From Bacteroidales bacterium (GTDB lineage: Bacteria; Bacteroidota; Bacteroidia; Bacteroidales; UBA932), in contig JAFZRX010000005.1 of assembly GCA_017619675.1 (NCBI GenBank), positions 22,095 through 86,094 on the forward strand: a DNA stretch of 64,000 nucleotides, written 5' to 3'. Positions 58,142-64,000 of this stretch are shown here, in pieces (within the stretch, counting starts at the first letter, position 1; each line of letters starts with the position of its first letter). The notes under the pieces were generated by a model. The model was not told where the DNA came from, searched no databases, and saw only the letters and a list, made by a program, of their open reading frames with translations. A program made the translations under genes and the position numbers.

Positions 58142-61100
58142 ATGAGTTCTAAATTTTTTAACAACAACGGGGAGAATACACTCTTCGCTAAGTTAAAAGG
58201 TATTGCTCAAGGAATGGCCAATTTTGACCGTTTCTTGGCCGTTGTCGGTTTCTTTCGTTCTTCTGGTTATTTTAAGCTTAGAAATGAACTTGAGAATGTA
58301 TCTGAAATTAAAATACTTGTCGGTATTAATGTTGATGAGATATTTAGACGCCATAATCAAGCTCTTTTGATGTTATCAGATGAGACAAAGGCGAAAGAAA
58401 TCTATAGTAAGCAATTCAAAGAAGATATATTGAATGCTAAGTATAGTAAAGAGGTAGAAGATGGTATCCTCAAGATGTGCGAGGATCTTACATCAGGCCG
58501 CTTACAGATGCGTATTCATGGATCAAAGAATCTGCATGCTAAGTTCTATTTATGTCTTCCACAGAACCATAATGAGAACTCAGATGGTTGGGTAATCATG
58601 GGATCATCGAACATATCTGATTCTGGCCTGGGTATTTCTGAGACTCCTAGATATGAACTTAATGTCGCCTTGAAAGATTTTGATGATGTCGCCTATTGTA
58701 AAACAGAATTTGACACATTATGGGAAGAAGCGATTCCACTTTCTCTGGATGATATAGAGCTTAACAAAAAGAAAACATATCTTGGTTATCAGCCAACTCC
58801 ATATGAAATTTACATAAAAGTTCTCATTGATACTTTTGGGGATCAGGTTGAAGATGATTTTTCTATTCAACTTCCAAACGGAGTTCTTGATTTGAAGTAT
58901 CAGAAAGATGCTGTTATCCAAGGATACCAGATGCTTCTTAAGCATAATGGCTTGTTCTTGGCAGACGTTGTTGGTCTTGGCAAGACGATGATTGCTACAA
59001 TGATTGCTAAACGTTTTATCGAGGCTAATGGCAGAAATACAAATATTCTTGTAATTTACCCGCCAGCACTTGAAGATAACTGGAAACAAACTTTCCGTGT
59101 ATTTGGCATTGAACGTAGGGCGCAGTTTATTACAAATGGAAGCCTTCATAAAGTCCTTAATGGTGAGAATCAATACAAAGAGAAAGAAGAGTTTGATTTA
59201 ATCATCGTTGATGAAGCACATGGTTTTCGTAGCGACCAATCAGGAAAATACGATGAACTTCAAAAAATATGTAAAGCTGCATGTTCGAATGTAGGTCTAT
59301 TGCGTAGCCTTCAGAAGAAAGTTATGCTTCTTTCAGCGACTCCGCTAAATAACCGACCACAAGACTTATTAAATCAACTTCTTTTGTTCCAAAATAGTCA
59401 GAGTTGTACGATTGATGGAATTCCAAACCTGAAAGCCTTCTTCGCTCCACATATTGCAGATTATAACAAATTAATGAGGGAGAGAGACCAAAGGAACATT
59501 ACCTCTGAGGTTGATAAGATATACGACACCATTCGAGAGAAGGTTATTGATAAGGTTACAGTCAGAAGAACGCGTCATAATATTCTCAATGATCCAGATT
59601 ACCGAAAAGATCTTGAACGGCAACACATTGTATTTCCTAACATCCTTGCTCCTAATATTCTCGAATATGAGATGGATGAAGATACAAGTGAACGATTCTA
59701 TAATACGTTATCATATTTGACCGATCCGGCGAACCCATTGCATTTGGAGTATGCAAGATATCGTGCCATTGAGTTTCTTAAGCCAGAGTTTCAAAATAAG
59801 TATCAGAATGCAGTGCATTTAGGGCAATCATTGGCAGGAATCTATAGGGTACATATGGTAAAGCGCCTGGAAAGTAGTTTTTATGCTTTTAAAAGATCTC
59901 TTCATACCCTCCTGAGAATTACCGATGATATGATTCGCATGTTTGAGGAAGGACGAGTGATAATTGCGCCTGATCTTAAAGTTAAGGACTTGCAAGCAAA
60001 AGGGATGGAACTTGATGAGATTATAGAGTATGCTGTTGCTAAAGGCTATCTTGAAGAAGAAATAACTTTCTCACCTGATGATTTTGATCCCAAATTCCTA
60101 AAGCTCCTTAAAGACGATAAAGATGTACTTGAGTATCTTATTGATGACTGGGACAAGGAGCACGATGATCAAAAGTTTGACAAGTTCAGAGAGGTTCTTA
60201 ATAATGAACTCATGCGCCCAGATATTAACAAGGAGGGGAAACTTGTTATTTTTTCTGAAAGCGTAGATACGCTTACGTATCTATACGATAGGATGAAGAC
60301 AGAGATTGGTCGCGATGATTTAATACTTGTAACATCCCAAAATAGGAACAAGGTTGTTAAGAGTGTTAAGAATAATTTTGATGCTAATGCTGAATTTAAG
60401 AGTAATTCTATAAATATCATTTTAACATCGGATGTATTGGCAGAAGGTGTTAATCTACATAGATCTAACGTTATTGTTAATTATGATTCTCCTTGGAATG
60501 CGACTCGCTTGATGCAGCGTATAGGCCGAGTCAACCGAATTGGCTCTGTCGCAGAGAAAATCTATAATTACATGTTCTATCCATCTAAGCAGGGTAATAG
60601 CCAGATTCAACTATATGAAAATGCCCTTATGAAATTACAAGGTTTTCATTCTGCTTTCGGCGAGGACGCGCAGATTTATTCACGCGAGGAAATTGTGAAA
60701 CAGTTTGAGATGTTTGACAGTAATGTTAGAGATTCTGTAGATAAAAAGATCCAATTGCTTAGAGAGGTTCGAGAATTATATTCAAAAGAAAGGAAACTAT
60801 ATAATAAGATAAAAAATCTCCCTATGAAGAGTCGAGTAATGAGAGATACAGGTAAACACAAAGGGAGTACTATTGTTTTTGTTTCTTCCAACGTTAAAAC
60901 GGAGTTTTATTTAGTGAATTCAAATACAGTTGAGCCCCTCGATTTCCTTGAAGCAGTTAAATATCTTAAGGCGAATAGGGAAGAACTTCCTGTGCCATTT
61001 GGTAATAACAGTATACACTTTGATCATGTTAACCGTGCACTTGATATTTATTCAAATGCTGTGATTGAAGCGAGAGATGACAATACTGCCAGAAGAGTTG

Positions 61101-61420
61101 ATTTGGACCAAACATCTCTTCGCGCTAATAGTTTCTTGCGTACTCTAAAAAAAGTTACTCAGGATGCTGATCTTCAGGCGAAGTGTGATGTTTTGATTAA
61201 CTATATTAACGACGGAGTGTATTCTCAACTTCCTCGATATCTAAAAGCGTTGGCTGGAGAATTTCATAATGATAGAGCCTTGATGAAGGAGAAAGAGTAT
61301 TATATAACAACTAAAATCGACGGCTTAATTAGTTCATACGATACTCAGACGAGAAAAGAAAGGAATAGCCTTCAAGAAGTTGAAGATCCGCGTATTATAA
61401 TATCTGAAACATTCAAATAA
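58142..61420 (+). CDS. PLD-nuclease/SNF2-type helicase fusion (restriction or defence effector)
   Basis: A 1092-residue protein. Residues about 1-210 form a phospholipase D-like nuclease domain with one HxK motif (LHAKFYLCL near residue 131) and GSSNISDSGLG near 159. A superfamily 2 helicase follows: Walker A VVGLGKTMIA near 278, DEAH box IIVDEAHGF near 353, motif III LLSATPLNNRP near 396, and motif VI LMQRIGRVNRIG near 788. PLD-helicase fusions are known partners of DNA methyltransferases in anti-phage systems; DISARM uses separate PLD (DrmC) and SNF2 (DrmD) proteins. It is AT-rich, 90 bases after the previous gene and 7 bases before a methyltransferase gene, so likely horizontally acquired. 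Confidence 0.85.
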   Translation: MSSKFFNNNGENTLFAKLKGIAQGMANFDRFLAVVGFFRSSGYFKLRNELENVSEIKILVGINVDEIFRRHNQALLMLSDETKAKEIYSKQFKEDILNAKYSKEVEDGILKMCEDLTSGRLQMRIHGSKNLHAKFYLCLPQNHNENSDGWVIMGSSNISDSGLGISETPRYELNVALKDFDDVAYCKTEFDTLWEEAIPLSLDDIELNKKKTYLGYQPTPYEIYIKVLIDTFGDQVEDDFSIQLPNGVLDLKYQKDAVIQGYQMLLKHNGLFLADVVGLGKTMIATMIAKRFIEANGRNTNILVIYPPALEDNWKQTFRVFGIERRAQFITNGSLHKVLNGENQYKEKEEFDLIIVDEAHGFRSDQSGKYDELQKICKAACSNVGLLRSLQKKVMLLSATPLNNRPQDLLNQLLLFQNSQSCTIDGIPNLKAFFAPHIADYNKLMRERDQRNITSEVDKIYDTIREKVIDKVTVRRTRHNILNDPDYRKDLERQHIVFPNILAPNILEYEMDEDTSERFYNTLSYLTDPANPLHLEYARYRAIEFLKPEFQNKYQNAVHLGQSLAGIYRVHMVKRLESSFYAFKRSLHTLLRITDDMIRMFEEGRVIIAPDLKVKDLQAKGMELDEIIEYAVAKGYLEEEITFSPDDFDPKFLKLLKDDKDVLEYLIDDWDKEHDDQKFDKFREVLNNELMRPDINKEGKLVIFSESVDTLTYLYDRMKTEIGRDDLILVTSQNRNKVVKSVKNNFDANAEFKSNSINIILTSDVLAEGVNLHRSNVIVNYDSPWNATRLMQRIGRVNRIGSVAEKIYNYMFYPSKQGNSQIQLYENALMKLQGFHSAFGEDAQIYSREEIVKQFEMFDSNVRDSVDKKIQLLREVRELYSKERKLYNKIKNLPMKSRVMRDTGKHKGSTIVFVSSNVKTEFYLVNSNTVEPLDFLEAVKYLKANREELPVPFGNNSIHFDHVNRALDIYSNAVIEARDDNTARRVDLDQTSLRANSFLRTLKKVTQDADLQAKCDVLINYINDGVYSQLPRYLKALAGEFHNDRALMKEKEYYITTKIDGLISSYDTQTRKERNSLQEVEDPRIIISETFK

Positions 61421-61427
61421 ATAGATT

Positions 61428-64000
61428 ATGGCTAAGTTTTATTCCGGAGATGAATTAAGAAAAGTTTTTCAGTCGTCTTTTCAACTTAGTAATTGGCAAT
61501 CTCTTTTAAAAGATATTTTCCATTCAAAAGAATTGAGAATTCAGCCAGAATTTCTAGGCGGATCAGACTATGAAAATGGTTTTTATCTTGGAGCGTTAGA
61601 TACTGAAGATCATTACCATATTGGATTGTTTTGGTATATAATATCTAAAGGTTCTGTTGCGAACAAGAGGATTGGATTGAGACGACTTGTTAAAAGTTTT
61701 ATTAATCCTCAATGGGGAGAATTTGATGCGGCCTTAGTTGTTTTTTCTGAGGAGGATAAATGGCGATTGTCTTTGATATGTGATATTAAAGAGGAGTCGA
61801 TGTCACCTCGAAGATATACCTATTTATTTGGAGATCCTAATAATTATTATAATACGCCGATATCCCGCTTTGATTACCTTCAAAAGAATGGAGTATCTTT
61901 CGAGAATCTGAAAAATGCCTTCTCCGTTGAGGCTCTTACAAAGCAGTTTTACAATGAGTTATTTGACTGGTATCAATGGGCTGTCAAAGATGAGACAGGG
62001 GTTACTTTTCCTAATAATACAACAATAGAAGAAGATGACCGCGAACAAATTGACACGAAGATTATTCGTCTCATTACTCGTTTGATGTTTGTTTGGTTTA
62101 TTAAACAAAAAGACCTTGTCCCAGATAAGCTTTTTGATGCCAAACAAATGAAGAGGGTATTAAAGGATTTTGATCCACTAAGTAAGAACAGTGGAGTATA
62201 CTACAATGCTATTCTTCAAAATTTGTTTTTTGCGACTCTCAATAGGGCTATAGTAGATGAAGAAGGAAATAAGCGCTGCTTTGAAAAGTCAGCCGGAAGA
62301 GGAGTCAAGACAACATATCGCTACTCTGAGCTCTTTTCTATTAGTGAAGATGAGGCCGTCAAGATGTTTTCCGAGGTGCCTTTCTTAAATGGTGGCCTTT
62401 TTGAATGCCTTGATAAAACGAAAACTATTGACGGAGTTGAGAAAGCATATAATTATGATGGTTTCAGCCGCAAAGACAACAAATTTGCTGACGGACGTTA
62501 TAAAAATAGGGCATTCGTTCCAAATGTATTGTTTTTTGATCCTGAGTTTGGCTTGTTTTCCATCCTAAATAGGTACAACTTTACAATTGAGGAAAATACA
62601 CCGAACGAACAACTAGTCGCTCTTGACCCGGAACTACTTGGAAAGGTTTTTGAGAACCTTCTTGGAGCATACAATCCTGAAACAAAAGAAACAGCTAGGA
62701 ATCAGAGCGGCTCTTTTTATACTCCACGAGAGGTAGTTAACTACATGGTTGATGAAAGCCTTGTTGCATATCTAGGGGATTCGGAACTGGTACGTTCACT
62801 TTTGGACGATAACTTTGTTTTCGATTCGGAGAAAAGTTCTGAATATAAAAAGATAGCGGCAAAACTTAAAGCAATTAAAATTCTCGACCCGGCGTGTGGG
62901 TCTGGCGCTTTCCCTATGGGTTTGCTCAATAGAATTGTAGATGTACTTCAGAAAATATCACCGGAGTCAAGTCTTTATCAACTCAAGCTCGCTCTTATAG
63001 AGAATTGTATATATGGTATTGATATACAGAGTATAGCCGTCCAAATCAGTAAGCTGCGTTTCTTTATATCACTCATTTGTGATTGCGAAAAGGATATAGC
63101 TAAACCCAATTTCGGAATACCAACCTTACCGAACCTTGAGACCAAGTTCGTCTGTGCCAATTCGCTGATAGACAAGCAAACAGAAGATGCACAAGGTAAT
63201 CTTTTCGAAGATCCAAGGATTCAAGAGACAAAAGATAGACTTATAGAACTTAGGAATAATCATTTTAGAGCCAAATCAGCATCCCAGAAAAGGCGATTAA
63301 GAGAAAAGGATGACGAACTACGTAAATTCCTTGCTGATCTTCTTGCGAAAAATGAGATGGCTACTCGTGCAGATGCCGAGCAAATGGCGCGTTGGAATCC
63401 TTATGACCAAAATGCTTCATCTGAGTTTTTCTCTGCAGAGTGGATGTTTAACGTTAATGACGGTTTTGATATTGTTATTGGCAACCCTCCATATATCCAG
63501 CTTCAGAATAATGGCGGGGAACTTGGTAAATTATATGCCCCTTGTGGGTATCAATCTTTTGCTAGCACAGGGGATATATATTGCTTGTTTTATGAAAGAG
63601 GATGGCAACTATTGAAAGACTCCGGACATTTGTGCTACATTACATCTAACAAATGGATGCGGGCTGGATATGGTGAAAAACTCAGATCTTTCTTGGCCAC
63701 TAAAACTAACCCTCAGTTATTGGTCGATTTTGGAGGCGTGAAGGTCTTTGAGAGTGCAACTGTTGACACCAATATTTTGCTTTTTGAGAAGGGGCCTAAT
63801 ATGCATCATACAAGATGCGCTGTCACTAATAAACAAAACAAGGATAGCTTAAAGCAATTGAGCCTTTTCGTTCAGCAGCAAGGTACTATCTGTGACTTCC
63901 AAGGAGGTGACAGCTGGGTGATTTTATCTCCCATTGAGCAAAGTATCAAGCGAAAGATAGAGGCAGTCGGGACTCCGTTGAAGGATTGGGATATCAATAT
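61428..64000 (+). CDS. Eco57I-class N6-adenine DNA methyltransferase (runs off right edge)
   Basis: Opens at ATG 61428 (MAKFYSGDELRKVFQ) and stays open to the window end, at least 857 codons. The SAM motif DPACGSGAFPMG is near residue 487 and the catalytic NPPY motif (IVIGNPPYIQLQ) near 684, the gamma-class order of Eco57I/type IIG enzymes. About 430 N-terminal residues precede, with NQSGSFYTPREVVNYMV near 425; a nuclease active site there is not obvious. The C-terminal target-recognition part is cut. With the PLD-helicase gene 7 bases upstream, it most likely marks self DNA for a helicase-driven restriction system. Confidence 0.88.
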   Translation, partial: MAKFYSGDELRKVFQSSFQLSNWQSLLKDIFHSKELRIQPEFLGGSDYENGFYLGALDTEDHYHIGLFWYIISKGSVANKRIGLRRLVKSFINPQWGEFDAALVVFSEEDKWRLSLICDIKEESMSPRRYTYLFGDPNNYYNTPISRFDYLQKNGVSFENLKNAFSVEALTKQFYNELFDWYQWAVKDETGVTFPNNTTIEEDDREQIDTKIIRLITRLMFVWFIKQKDLVPDKLFDAKQMKRVLKDFDPLSKNSGVYYNAILQNLFFATLNRAIVDEEGNKRCFEKSAGRGVKTTYRYSELFSISEDEAVKMFSEVPFLNGGLFECLDKTKTIDGVEKAYNYDGFSRKDNKFADGRYKNRAFVPNVLFFDPEFGLFSILNRYNFTIEENTPNEQLVALDPELLGKVFENLLGAYNPETKETARNQSGSFYTPREVVNYMVDESLVAYLGDSELVRSLLDDNFVFDSEKSSEYKKIAAKLKAIKILDPACGSGAFPMGLLNRIVDVLQKISPESSLYQLKLALIENCIYGIDIQSIAVQISKLRFFISLICDCEKDIAKPNFGIPTLPNLETKFVCANSLIDKQTEDAQGNLFEDPRIQETKDRLIELRNNHFRAKSASQKRRLREKDDELRKFLADLLAKNEMATRADAEQMARWNPYDQNASSEFFSAEWMFNVNDGFDIVIGNPPYIQLQNNGGELGKLYAPCGYQSFASTGDIYCLFYERGWQLLKDSGHLCYITSNKWMRAGYGEKLRSFLATKTNPQLLVDFGGVKVFESATVDTNILLFEKGPNMHHTRCAVTNKQNKDSLKQLSLFVQQQGTICDFQGGDSWVILSPIEQSIKRKIEAVGTPLKDWDIN

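Overview
The window reads as a chromosomal segment of a gut- or rumen-type member of the Bacteroidales. Pointers are two SusC/SusD outer-membrane glycan uptake pairs, lipoproteins with short N-terminal lipoboxes, LpxB (a Gram-negative envelope), and many Bacteroidetes-type promoters (TTG, 19-20 bp, TAnnTTTG). Most of it is moderately GC-rich with densely packed genes. From about 57.6 kb to the right edge the DNA becomes clearly AT-rich, which suggests an acquired segment.

Layout. 1-15.1 kb is a pentose/hemicellulose region. It holds a SusC/SusD pair on the minus strand (SusD cut by the left edge), a surface lipoprotein, xylulokinase and xylose isomerase on the plus strand, and a second minus-strand unit of GH43, SusC and SusD. 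A GH51 arabinofuranosidase at 20.4 kb fits the same arabinoxylan theme. 15.2-34 kb is mostly housekeeping: trmD, a DUF349 protein, yidC, a YggS-type PLP protein, lpxB, surE, gapdh, a C1 peptidase, pssA, a cation exporter, an aminotransferase, a DEDDy exonuclease, two RNA-modification enzymes and tRNA-Cys. A candidate small RNA lies between trmD and GH43.

34.2-41 kb holds a palindromic repeat family. Three 106-bp copies (A, B, C) surround a REP-associated tyrosine transposase (RAYT), and two diverged 109-bp relatives lie at 34.2 and 54.5 kb. This is the most system-like feature of the window. 42.2-43.8 kb carries an IS4-like transposase with a duplicated 19-mer at its promoter. 44-45.9 kb is a TonB-dependent receptor. 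45.9-49.8 kb is a five-gene thiamine salvage operon (thiM-thiE-tenA-thiL-thiD) under a TPP riboswitch that ends two bases before the first start codon. 49.9-52.8 kb is an iron-sulfur membrane protein paired with an iron-sulfur aldo/keto reductase.

52.9-58 kb holds small poorly known genes, including a compact run with a J-domain-like protein and a HIRAN protein. From 58.1 kb to the edge is a PLD-nuclease/SNF2-helicase fusion followed by an Eco57I-class DNA methyltransferase that runs off the window. This is a probable restriction or phage-defence module.
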